A DNA stretch of 64,000 nucleotides from Leeuwenhoekiella parthenopeia. Lineage in GTDB: Bacteria; Bacteroidota; Bacteroidia; Flavobacteriales; Flavobacteriaceae. The notes below the pieces were generated by a model, which made no database searches, was not told the DNA's origin, and saw only the letters and a list, made by a program, of their open reading frames with translations. Where the stretch lies: the NCBI RefSeq assembly GCF_020782115.1, contig NZ_JAJGMW010000010.1:1-64000 (forward strand). The letters are read 5' to 3'. The translations under genes were made by a program, and so were the position numbers. Shown here in pieces: positions 1 through 7,787 of this stretch (positions within the stretch are counted from its first letter, which is position 1; every line of letters begins with the position of its first letter).

Positions 1-92
1 ATTTTCTTGCTAAGTGTAAGGGAATCGAACCCTATTTCTAAATCACCAAATCACTCTATTTCATCGTGCGTTGCTCTCTGCGAAAGCGGCTG

Positions 93-342
93 CAAATATA
101 CAACCTTTTTTCTTTGCCAAACAAGAATAAAAATGTTAAAATTTTTAGCCCGACAAATGCACATTTTTTAAGAACTTCACCGCCTTCGTTGCCGAAAAAG
201 CGGAGGGCAAAGATACTACCCTTTTCCCTTTACTAACAAACTTTTTTTAAGTTTATTTTTTGAAGCCTTTTAATGAACGTAAAACCGTTTTTTATACCCG
301 ATTTTTGAGGCGCAAATATAGAACGATTATCTAACCCTGCAA
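93..342 (-). promoter_or_regulatory. Three tandem Bacteroidota-type promoters reading off the left edge
   Basis: Read on the minus strand there are three -7 elements matching TAnnTTTG: TATATTTG at 313-320, TATCTTTG at 208-215 and TATATTTG at 93-100. Each has a TTG upstream at a plausible -33 distance (340-342 with a 19-bp spacer, 237-239 with 21 bp, 118-120 with 17 bp). The stretches just after the two downstream copies are similar, both containing CCGCTTT and GCAACG. No ORF lies between them and base 1, so they probably serve a highly expressed transcript, perhaps a stable RNA, beyond the window. The promoter calls are seen in the sequence; the target is inferred. Confidence 0.6.
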
Positions 343-572
343 CAGCTTTACTCCACTTTTTGAAATCTTTTTTACCAAAGCCTAATTGCCAATCACTTAC
401 ACCCAAAAGTTTTTTTAAAGTTTTCTAAAAACCCGACTCTCAATCTCAAATTACTCCTGAAACAAAAAACTTAAAAACCGCGAATCCACTGATATTCCCT
501 AAAAAAAACGTTGAAATGCAGGTTCTGCCTATTTTAAATCAAAAGTTCTTTATTATCGAAAAGCTGAAATGA
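343..572. other. Intergenic stretch without recognised features
   Basis: AT-rich non-coding sequence between the tandem promoters and the GGGTTATT repeat. I see no ORF, RNA gene or clear hairpin in it. Confidence 0.5.
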
Positions 573-612
573 GGGTTATTGGGTTATTGGGTTATTGGGT
601 TATTGGGTTATT
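573..612. repeat. GGGTTATT tandem repeat, five copies
   Basis: Five perfect back-to-back 8-bp units (GGGTTATT) occupy 573-612 in a non-coding stretch. Related phrases such as ATTGGGTTATTTG occur at about 39640, so the unit resembles a motif used elsewhere in intergenic DNA here. Copy number may vary between strains through slippage. Confidence 0.9.
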
Positions 613-685
613 CAAAAGAAATAAAAAACTTACTAGATAAGACTGTTTGCTTTTAAAACCCATCTGCCCGAAATACGGCTTAGCG

Positions 686-782
686 ATGGAGCGGCCTGTG
701 TGAGCTCTTTTTTACGACCGAAGGAAGTGAAAAAAGCGAGTAGCGACAGCGCGGTGATTGCAAAAAGCAATCAAAGCTCCAT
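686..782 (-). other. Structured intergenic element behind the putative porin gene
   Basis: The outer arms ATGGAGC (686-692) and GCTCCAT (776-782) are perfectly complementary. Inside lie a U/A-rich hairpin (CTCTTTTTTAC against GTGAAAAAAGCGAG, with bulges) and a perfect hairpin GATTGC-AAAAA-GCAATC (756-772). The element begins a few bases after the stop codon of the putative porin (788-790, minus strand), so it may end or stabilise that transcript. It resembles the dispersed structured repeats often found at 3' ends of genes in Flavobacteria, but I cannot confirm other copies from this window. Confidence 0.55.
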
Positions 783-787
783 AAAAA

Positions 788-2758
788 TTAGAGAAAGAAA
801 TTCCACACCAAGCCAAAACGAAACGTAAAGTCCCTATACGGATAACCCGGAGCGCTGAAATAGTCGTTAGGAGCCACTAAAGCATTGATGTGCTCACCAA
901 TGAAAAAGATACGGGTTTGACGCACTTTCATATTGAAAAATAAATCGATCAACGGAAAATCTCCTATTTCCTCTTGATTTTGAACGTAGAACTCAGCCAA
1001 AACCGGATCATAAGCATCCATCGCATAAGAGGTGAAGTACTTTAAGCTTAAACCCGTCTGAATAAAGAGTGCCTTTTTAAACCATTCATCCGAAAAATAA
1101 AGTGTGTTTCGCGTAATGAACTCCGGCACATTGAGGTATTGCTCCCCACCGGTTACTTTTTGATAGGCTATGGTATTATCTAGCGCAAATTTACCCAGGC
1201 GAAACTCCTTATTTACTTTTGCTTTTAGATAAGTAATGTTATCGCCTGTTTGAAAGGACTGAACTAAAGTATCCTGAGTGCTTCTGCCAAAATAGGCGTA
1301 ATCAGACATATTAACCAGACTGACTGATGCATTTAACCAGGTATCGGACTTCATATTAAAATCCAGCGATTGTGTTTTAACGGTTTGATAGGCTTCTAAG
1401 TTGTACCAATTGTAATTCTCGTAACTACTTTGATAGAGCAGGTGATTATAATTTGCGGGAGAGGCATTGATATGTAGACCTCCTGTAAATGTTGCCTTGT
1501 CTTTATACGCATACCCGGCTTCTGCATCGAGATTGTAGCCTGCAAAATCTCCGGCTACATTTAGCGCGGCTTTACCCGAAAGCTGAAAACCTTTGTATTC
1601 TTTTTTATAGGAAGCGCCTGCAGCTATGTTATTGCCTACAATTTGGTTTGGAATACGACCTGATTCTTGTATCAATACTGAATTATAACCGTACTTATAA
1701 TAGGAGTGAGAAATCTGAAAACTCAATCTTCCCAGGATATTATTGGTATAAGCCACGTAGGCTGTATTGTCGAATGTTTTAAGATCTGTTTTATCTGAAA
1801 TGTTTTGTGTTACAAACGAGTTGCCAAATAGACTTGTCGCAGGACTGGTCTGGTCGTACTTGTAAAATTTGGTTTCGTAATTTGAAATATGCCCTAGCTC
1901 AATCCGGTTTTTGGAAAGGGTATCCTGCCGGATCAAATCGTATTTATGATTAAGGTAAAACCGTGAGCCATCTAATATACTTTCGGCATTTTCAAAATTC
2001 ACAGAGAGTACAGCTCTATCATCAAACTGGGAGTCGTCACTTCTAAAGTTTATCAGACCTTGTTCTGTGAGTCCGCCATTTTCCTGATTGAGTAAATCCT
2101 GAGCTACATAATGCGCTTTAAGATCGTAACGACCACTCTTATTCTGATAATTTACTGTGAATCGAAAATTACCGGTGCTGGTGAGAATGTTCTGATAATT
2201 GCCCAAACTGCGTAAACCCTTATAAGCTATTGAAAAGTTGAAGCGCTTTGACTTATTCATTGTAAAAAATGCATCCAAATTCTGCCCCTGTTGAAATACA
2301 CTCTTATAGTATAGTTCTGTGAGTGGAGTTGGCACATTATAATAATAGATGTCATCTACTTCCATATAATTGAAATGCCGCGCCCGAGCGCCAAATACAG
2401 GTAATATCTGTGAATTGGAAAAGTCACGCATCAACGAGTTATAAGATTGCCCCTCGTTAGAAAAGGGTAGCAACTCAAAATTATCTTTACGCAGGTAATT
2501 AAACTTGTAGAATTTCTTTATCGTGAGCGAAGTATCTACCAGGGTAGTATCATTTTCAACGGAAATGATTTTATAGAGATTGATGGGGGGGCGTTCGACT
2601 CGAGGTCTACTCCCTGAATTGCCAAGACCCTGTGATTCTAATTCCTTATCCTCTTCTGTTTTCACAAAGCCACCACTACCTAATTTACGCTGGGCTTGGA
2701 CGTGATTAAACCCAAGAAATAACAAAAAATAACAAAAAAACAGATTCTTTAAGCGCAT
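788..2758 (-). CDS. Putative porin (Porin_10-like outer-membrane beta-barrel)
   Basis: A 656-residue protein with a clear N-terminal signal peptide ending near VQAQ (about residue 23). A polar linker follows, then a long series of alternating hydrophobic/polar strands rich in Tyr, Phe and Asn. The chain ends in an aromatic-hydrophobic residue (WNFFL), as outer-membrane barrels recognised by the BAM machinery do. Length, composition and the INLYKIIS start after the linker match the flavobacterial 'putative porin' family (Porin_10). It probably sits in the outer membrane as a channel; the solute is unknown. It is the last minus-strand gene before the left intergenic region and is followed by the structured element at 686-782. 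Confidence 0.75.
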   Translation of the reverse strand: MRLKNLFFCYFLLFLGFNHVQAQRKLGSGGFVKTEEDKELESQGLGNSGSRPRVERPPINLYKIISVENDTTLVDTSLTIKKFYKFNYLRKDNFELLPFSNEGQSYNSLMRDFSNSQILPVFGARARHFNYMEVDDIYYYNVPTPLTELYYKSVFQQGQNLDAFFTMNKSKRFNFSIAYKGLRSLGNYQNILTSTGNFRFTVNYQNKSGRYDLKAHYVAQDLLNQENGGLTEQGLINFRSDDSQFDDRAVLSVNFENAESILDGSRFYLNHKYDLIRQDTLSKNRIELGHISNYETKFYKYDQTSPATSLFGNSFVTQNISDKTDLKTFDNTAYVAYTNNILGRLSFQISHSYYKYGYNSVLIQESGRIPNQIVGNNIAAGASYKKEYKGFQLSGKAALNVAGDFAGYNLDAEAGYAYKDKATFTGGLHINASPANYNHLLYQSSYENYNWYNLEAYQTVKTQSLDFNMKSDTWLNASVSLVNMSDYAYFGRSTQDTLVQSFQTGDNITYLKAKVNKEFRLGKFALDNTIAYQKVTGGEQYLNVPEFITRNTLYFSDEWFKKALFIQTGLSLKYFTSYAMDAYDPVLAEFYVQNQEEIGDFPLIDLFFNMKVRQTRIFFIGEHINALVAPNDYFSAPGYPYRDFTFRFGLVWNFFL

Positions 2759-2940
2759 CTACTTTAAACTTTACTGCGAAAATATTTAAAAGAAACTGTT
2801 ATTGCCTGAATTTTTGGAAATATAATTAACCCCCTCAGCAACACAAATTGAAATGAGGCAATATCCCTTTAGTAATTAAAACCAACCTAATCAAGATTCA
2901 CTACTTGTAAGTCAATACTAATATATAGTCAACCCTTCCC
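2759..2940. other. Intergenic gap between putative porin and FG-GAP remnant
   Basis: About 180 bp of AT-rich sequence. Read on the minus strand it should hold the porin promoter, but I find only a weak -7-like TATTTTCG close to the porin start and no convincing -33 TTG. No small ORF is evident. Confidence 0.3.
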
Positions 2941-4284
2941 TTAATTAAATATAAACGTTTTAATTTCAGAATTATTTGACACAATAATTAGCATATCCTG
3001 ATTATTAAAATTCACCAATGCTGCTGCCTTGACTTGCTCGCTTAAAGGATCAATACCCAAATCTGATAACATTATAAATTCGTTAGCCGATTTAAGCCAA
3101 CTTCCCTTTAAAGAAGAATAACCCCCGTGATAAGTATTTACATCTAAAGCATTACCAAAAACCAGCAAACCTTTATCGTTCTTGATCGTAATAGGTAAAA
3201 AAACGCGTATTGGAGCAGTTTGCAAACTTTTATCAAATGGCTCGAAATATAAAAACATACCGTCATCATTGCGTATGTAACCAGATGCTAATTGATTTAT
3301 ACTGTATGATATCGATTTTTCAAACACGGAACTATCAAAAATCTCATCAATGGACTTACCCGCAAAAGATGCGTTAGTTGTAAAATATCTACCTATTTGT
3401 GTCATTTGAGATTTTAACTCTCCCAAAGAATTTAGTGGATATTCTTCCCCATTAATACTATAAGTAGTTATTATTTCACTCTCACCATTACGATCAAAAT
3501 CTGAATAATACATCGTTATTGGGGTTTCATTGAGGCTAAACTTAGTATTTAAGCCCCAATTTCCTAGAACTATATCTAAATCCCCATCACGATCAACATC
3601 AAAAGCTTCGATAGCCTGCCAAAGACCTTTTAATTCTGAGTTGAAATTTACAGATTTAAATTTTTTTCCCGTCCCAAGATAAATCTTTGGTGCATCCCAT
3701 TCTAACGCTATTAAAAGATCTAAAATCTCATCACCGTTAACATCTTTAATTATAGCATCGCTAACATTACCTTCAATTATAAAATCCTCAGATATTGTAA
3801 AATTCCCATAACCGTCATTTCTTAAAATATGAGATTTTACAGGCTCCCCAAAATGATATGGTTTGGAGCGATTTCCAACAAATAGATCTAAATCACCATC
3901 AAAATCATAATCAAAAGACAGAACTACAGATGTATTGTAAAAATTTAGTGGAATTTTATTATCAGATTTTTTAAAATCACCTTCATAATTTATATATAAT
4001 CTGTCAACAAAAAACTTCTCCTCTTGAATCAGAGGAACTCCTGATCCAACATAAAGATCTAAATCACCATCATTATCTGCATCAAAGAAAAGAGCTGCAT
4101 TATCTTCAAAAACTGCATCTTGCTCGAAGCATTCAATACTTTTTTCCTTAAACTCATACCTGTTATTTAAAAAAAATTTTGCCGCATTACCAGAGGAATT
4201 ACCTATATAAACGTCTTTCAAGCCATTTCCATCAAAATTCCCAACAGCTAATGCAGGATCATCCATAGATACTCGGTAGGGCAT
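2941..4284 (-). CDS. C-terminal half of the interrupted FG-GAP/VCBS protein
   Basis: An ORF of 447 codons from an internal ATG, in the same frame as the upstream half. It contains FG-GAP loops (for example DADNDGDLDLYVG and DVDRDGDLDIVLG) and no signal peptide of its own, so on its own it would stay in the cytoplasm. Residues encoded between 4285 and 4419 match the style of the family's linker, which supports its origin as the second half of one gene. I regard it as a remnant and not an independent gene. Confidence 0.5.
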   Translation of the reverse strand: MPYRVSMDDPALAVGNFDGNGLKDVYIGNSSGNAAKFFLNNRYEFKEKSIECFEQDAVFEDNAALFFDADNDGDLDLYVGSGVPLIQEEKFFVDRLYINYEGDFKKSDNKIPLNFYNTSVVLSFDYDFDGDLDLFVGNRSKPYHFGEPVKSHILRNDGYGNFTISEDFIIEGNVSDAIIKDVNGDEILDLLIALEWDAPKIYLGTGKKFKSVNFNSELKGLWQAIEAFDVDRDGDLDIVLGNWGLNTKFSLNETPITMYYSDFDRNGESEIITTYSINGEEYPLNSLGELKSQMTQIGRYFTTNASFAGKSIDEIFDSSVFEKSISYSINQLASGYIRNDDGMFLYFEPFDKSLQTAPIRVFLPITIKNDKGLLVFGNALDVNTYHGGYSSLKGSWLKSANEFIMLSDLGIDPLSEQVKAAALVNFNNQDMLIIVSNNSEIKTFIFN

Positions 4285-4419
4285 AAGACGCTCATTTAAG
4301 AAGTCATATCTAGATTTTTCAAGATGCTCATAATCTATTGCTGCAATCTTCTTAAAGACTTTAGACGTTGTTTTAGCTGAATTATTTTCTTCCTTTAATA
4401 GATTAGGCTGGTATGAAAT

Positions 4420-6180
4420 TTAAATATCTCCATTGACCTCTAAATTGTAAAGTGTCTGACTTTTTAAGTCTGGCCATACAATTTTAACAGAATCAATATT
4501 CTGGACGTCATTTAAACCAAAGTGTATTTTAGAGTCCACCGAAGAAAGAAAACCTCTAGACTTATAAACCCATTTAGTTTGCGCGCCTGATGAGCTATAA
4601 ATAGAAATTTTAGAGCCTATACCTTCTATATTTTTACCTTTATATTTTAGCCCAAACTGTATAAAGTTTGAAGATTTACATTTGTTTTCATAAATACTTG
4701 CAGGCGCATTAAGATTATTTACCACAAGATCCAAATCTCCATCAAGATCCAAATCTACGTAAACGCTCCCATTTGAAAGTGATGAATTATTCCTAATCCA
4801 CTTTCCTGTTTCATTTTTGAAGCCTGTTTGATTTCCTGAAAAAATTTGATTTATCGCGCTTCCACCAGGCATTTCATTTATTGAGTTGTATAACCACTTA
4901 ACACCTTGCTTTTGATCTCTTCCTGCAAATGAATTTGCAACATAATTTTTAAAATCAAGCCCATTTGGCCTGCGCAAAATTCCATTAGTGATAAAAAGGT
5001 CTTGGTTTCCATCATTATTAAAATCCGCGAATAAGGGTGCCCAACTCCAGTCTGTATTTGCAACATTGTTCATTATTGCTGCTTCTACAAAAAATTGCCC
5101 ATTATGATTAAGTTGAAGCATATTTCTAGAAAATTGGTCTTTATAGCCTAAATTTCGAAGGTTCTCTCTCATATTATACATAACTTCATCACCTTCAGTT
5201 TCCTTTATAACAAACTCATCTTTAGGTAGCATGTCTAAAGTCATCAAATCAACAAGACCATCATTGTTAACATCTGAAACATCACTACCCATTGAAAATC
5301 TGCTTATGGTAGAAAAATACTCAGCCAGTCTTTCTGAAAAAGTACCATCCTGATTATTTATATATAAATAGTCGTCTTCTTGGAAATCATTGCACACATA
5401 TATATCATCCCAACCATCTCCATTGAAGTCAGCAATGGCAGCACTGAGGCCATAACTATTTACTCCTCCATATATATTTGCTTCCTCGCTCACGTCTTCA
5501 AATTTACCTCCCTTATTTCGGAATAGAACATCTCCTACTAATGGAACTAGCTCTTCCCGAAGAATAGCATTTGCGTGTGATAAAGTCGTATGTATTGCAT
5601 GATTAACTAAATACATATCCAAATCACCATCCTTATCGTAATCAAAAAAATAACTTTGGGTTGAATAGCCTTGAAAATCGAGTCCGAATTCCTTTGATCT
5701 CTCGCTAAAAGTTCCATCTCCATTATTAATAAAGAGCTCGTTGTGCCCTTTAAAATCGAGAAGCCCTGAAACATTACAAACGTAGATATCGAGCCACCCG
5801 TCTGCATTAATGTCTACGATTGAAACACCTGTACTCCAACTCCCTTCACCAGACACTCCTGCAGAATCTGTTATATTATCAAATTTTAAATCGTCCTTAT
5901 TTAAAAACAATTGATTCGGTCCCTGATTGGAAACAAAATAAAGATCAGGCAAACCATCGTTATTTAAATCCCCTGCAGCAACACCACCGCCGTTATAATA
6001 GTAGATATAATTTAAAATCGAATGATCCTGATCTTCGCGTATTTGATTTACAAAATCAACAGATGAAAATTTGGGATCTAATTTTTCAAATAAATAAGAT
6101 TCCTTTTTAAAATCTTCGCCCTTTTCAGAGCAAGCAATTATTAAAAAAAGACTGAAACTGGCACCAAAAAAAAACCGCAT
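4420..6180 (-). CDS. N-terminal half of the interrupted FG-GAP/VCBS lipoprotein
   Basis: This 586-residue translatable part starts with a lipoprotein signal peptide (lipobox LIIAC, Cys at about residue 17). It carries many FG-GAP/VCBS repeats with Asp/Asn-rich calcium-loop signatures, then an ASPIC/UnbV-like C-terminal segment (IVWPDL and following). If expressed it would be a surface- or periplasm-facing lipoprotein with a partial beta-propeller. The family has no established enzymatic role; linkage to SusC/SusD suggests help in substrate binding. It starts 81 bp after the SusD stop but behind a strong terminator (6210-6241), so expression may be low. Whether this half folds alone is unknown. 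Confidence 0.6.
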   Translation of the reverse strand: MRFFFGASFSLFLIIACSEKGEDFKKESYLFEKLDPKFSSVDFVNQIREDQDHSILNYIYYYNGGGVAAGDLNNDGLPDLYFVSNQGPNQLFLNKDDLKFDNITDSAGVSGEGSWSTGVSIVDINADGWLDIYVCNVSGLLDFKGHNELFINNGDGTFSERSKEFGLDFQGYSTQSYFFDYDKDGDLDMYLVNHAIHTTLSHANAILREELVPLVGDVLFRNKGGKFEDVSEEANIYGGVNSYGLSAAIADFNGDGWDDIYVCNDFQEDDYLYINNQDGTFSERLAEYFSTISRFSMGSDVSDVNNDGLVDLMTLDMLPKDEFVIKETEGDEVMYNMRENLRNLGYKDQFSRNMLQLNHNGQFFVEAAIMNNVANTDWSWAPLFADFNNDGNQDLFITNGILRRPNGLDFKNYVANSFAGRDQKQGVKWLYNSINEMPGGSAINQIFSGNQTGFKNETGKWIRNNSSLSNGSVYVDLDLDGDLDLVVNNLNAPASIYENKCKSSNFIQFGLKYKGKNIEGIGSKISIYSSSGAQTKWVYKSRGFLSSVDSKIHFGLNDVQNIDSVKIVWPDLKSQTLYNLEVNGDI

Positions 6181-6209
6181 GAACTTAATCTATTTTTAGG
6201 GAAAAATAA

Positions 6210-6241
6210 AAAGCCTCTGATAACTGAATATCAGAGGCTTT
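6210..6241 (-). terminator. Rho-independent terminator between SusD and the FG-GAP gene
   Basis: Perfect 13-bp stem AAAGCCTCTGATA (6210-6222) with TATCAGAGGCTTT (6229-6241) and a 6-nt loop. On the minus strand it is followed by a T-rich run (6202-6210). It lies between the SusD stop and the start of the downstream FG-GAP gene, so it should end most susCD transcripts. Confidence 0.85.
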
Positions 6242-6261
6242 AAATTAAAATAAATTATTTA

Positions 6262-7776
6262 CTAATTCTGAGAATCAATGAAATTATTATCCTGAATCTC
6301 TTGTTGAGGAATTTCGAAAGACATGCGCTCATCATCAAAACGAATAGGCACTCCAACGAAAGACAAGTGGTTACTACCACGTGTTACCGTAGCCTCATTA
6401 CGTTTCATAGCAAGATAACTTTTTCCTTCACCCCAAAGTTCCAAACGTGTTTGTTTGTAAATCTCATCGATAAGAGCCTGGCCACTAAGTCCATCTACAA
6501 ATGAAGGATCTGTAACACGTGCAGCAACTAAAGTCTTAAGAGCGGTACGTGCAGGACCAGTTTGACCCGCTCTTGCTTTTGCTTCCGCATTTAAAAGTAA
6601 AACTTCAGCATACCTCATGTACCAATAGTCGGCTTTTACAATTTGGGAGGTTCCTGTAACAACTCTGTCACTATCATAGAACTTATTTATAGGTTGAAGA
6701 TATCTACCTGAAGACTGGTTACTTAAAAACTGAGTTCTTCTAATATCATCTGCAGGCATACTACTATAAAGAGCTGCGTCCATCGCCTTATAATCTCCGT
6801 ATGCTGCGTAACTATACGAGAAGGTATCTATTTGACCCCACCAAGAAATCAAACCTAAACCAATTTCTGCATTGATATCAACACCCCACATCCAACCTTG
6901 AGAGCTAACATCGTTAAAACCACCAAGAACACCATTTGCAGTTCTGCTATTATCCATCAAACTAGCATTAGTACCTGCAAGAGCTTCATTAGTAAGTGTA
7001 ACTACATCATTCCAACGATCTCTTCTGGAACCTAAAACATATGCTAAAATAGTTTGAGCAATGGGTTTATCGACCTGCAATTTTGAGCCAGCTGGTCTTT
7101 CATAACCATCAAGCAAATCTATAGCTCTATTTAGATCATTCTCCATCTGAATATACACTTCTTCAGTTGTAGATTTTTCTTTACCAGAAATTAAAGGCTC
7201 AGTATATAAAGGTAGTGTTGGTTGTGTCCAGCTAGCTTCAACATCATTAATCATGTACTGAGTAAGATAAAAATAAGAGTGCGCTCTCATCGCTAAAGCC
7301 TGACCGTAAACATACCCCTCATCAGCACTTTCGGGAACTACATCATTTCCTCCCAAACTTTCAATAACCAGATTTGATAAGTTTACTATTCTGTAATAAT
7401 ATCTCCAAACCTGATAGTTGTCTAAGAAAGTGAAATCTTGAGTACCCTGAAATTCAGTAATACTTGAACGGTACCAACCAAAAGTACTCAGCGATAAAGC
7501 CATATCACCGCAAAGCATATCAGCAAAGACATCATAACCTTTATGTCCATAGTCATCGTGCCCGGTTGTTCCACCGCTTCCAGTATCAAACATAGTTGCG
7601 TAAATACCTGTCATTGTTGCCTCTCCTAATTCTGGATTTAAGGCTATAGCATCACCTAATTGATCTGCGTTGATCACAGAACCAGTAGGCTCCTCGACCA
7701 AAAAATCATCACTACAGCCCACACACAGCACTGCGAGAACCGTAAGTCTAATTGAGTTTTTAATAAAATTTTTCAT
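6262..7776 (-). CDS. SusD/RagB family nutrient-binding outer-membrane lipoprotein
   Basis: A 504-residue lipoprotein with signal peptide and lipobox (VLCVGC, Cys near residue 21). The body is helix-rich with TPR-like features and the C-terminal RagB/SusD pattern (WYMRYAEVLLLNAEAKAR, later RLELWGEGKSY), which is diagnostic of the family. SusD proteins cap their SusC channel at the cell surface and capture oligosaccharides or peptides. The gene lies 11 bp after the SusC stop, so the two are co-transcribed. No carbohydrate-active enzyme or regulator gene adjoins the pair, so the substrate cannot be predicted. Confidence 0.93.
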   Translation of the reverse strand: MKNFIKNSIRLTVLAVLCVGCSDDFLVEEPTGSVINADQLGDAIALNPELGEATMTGIYATMFDTGSGGTTGHDDYGHKGYDVFADMLCGDMALSLSTFGWYRSSITEFQGTQDFTFLDNYQVWRYYYRIVNLSNLVIESLGGNDVVPESADEGYVYGQALAMRAHSYFYLTQYMINDVEASWTQPTLPLYTEPLISGKEKSTTEEVYIQMENDLNRAIDLLDGYERPAGSKLQVDKPIAQTILAYVLGSRRDRWNDVVTLTNEALAGTNASLMDNSRTANGVLGGFNDVSSQGWMWGVDINAEIGLGLISWWGQIDTFSYSYAAYGDYKAMDAALYSSMPADDIRRTQFLSNQSSGRYLQPINKFYDSDRVVTGTSQIVKADYWYMRYAEVLLLNAEAKARAGQTGPARTALKTLVAARVTDPSFVDGLSGQALIDEIYKQTRLELWGEGKSYLAMKRNEATVTRGSNHLSFVGVPIRFDDERMSFEIPQQEIQDNNFIDSQN

Positions 7777-7787
7777 ATTTCTTTTTT

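Larger units (their letters stand above)
2941..6180 (-). pseudogene. SusCD-linked FG-GAP/VCBS repeat lipoprotein gene split by an in-frame stop
   Basis: The reading frame runs 1,080 codons from the ATG at 6180 to the stop at 2941, broken only by a TAA at 4420-4422. After that stop the same frame continues open for 45 codons before the next ATG at 4284, with no frameshift. Both halves belong to one protein: the upstream half has repeated calcium-type loops (NNDGLPDLYF, DINADGWLDIYV) and ends in an ASPIC/UnbV-like segment, and the downstream half resumes with FG-GAP loops (GNFDGNGLKDVYIG). The total length fits the roughly 1,100-residue VCBS proteins found beside SusCD pairs. AAA, CAA or GAA to TAA would need one base change. 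Sequencing error is the main alternative. Confidence 0.75.

Noticed and set aside
8-34. T-arm-like AGGGTTCGATTCCCTT on the minus strand, suggesting a tRNA 3' end
   Set aside because: No D-arm, anticodon arm or matching acceptor strand in the preceding 70 nt, and a promoter lies in that space.
5820-6110. Plus-strand 96-codon ORF across the FG-GAP gene
   Set aside because: Antisense shadow of a well-supported coding frame.
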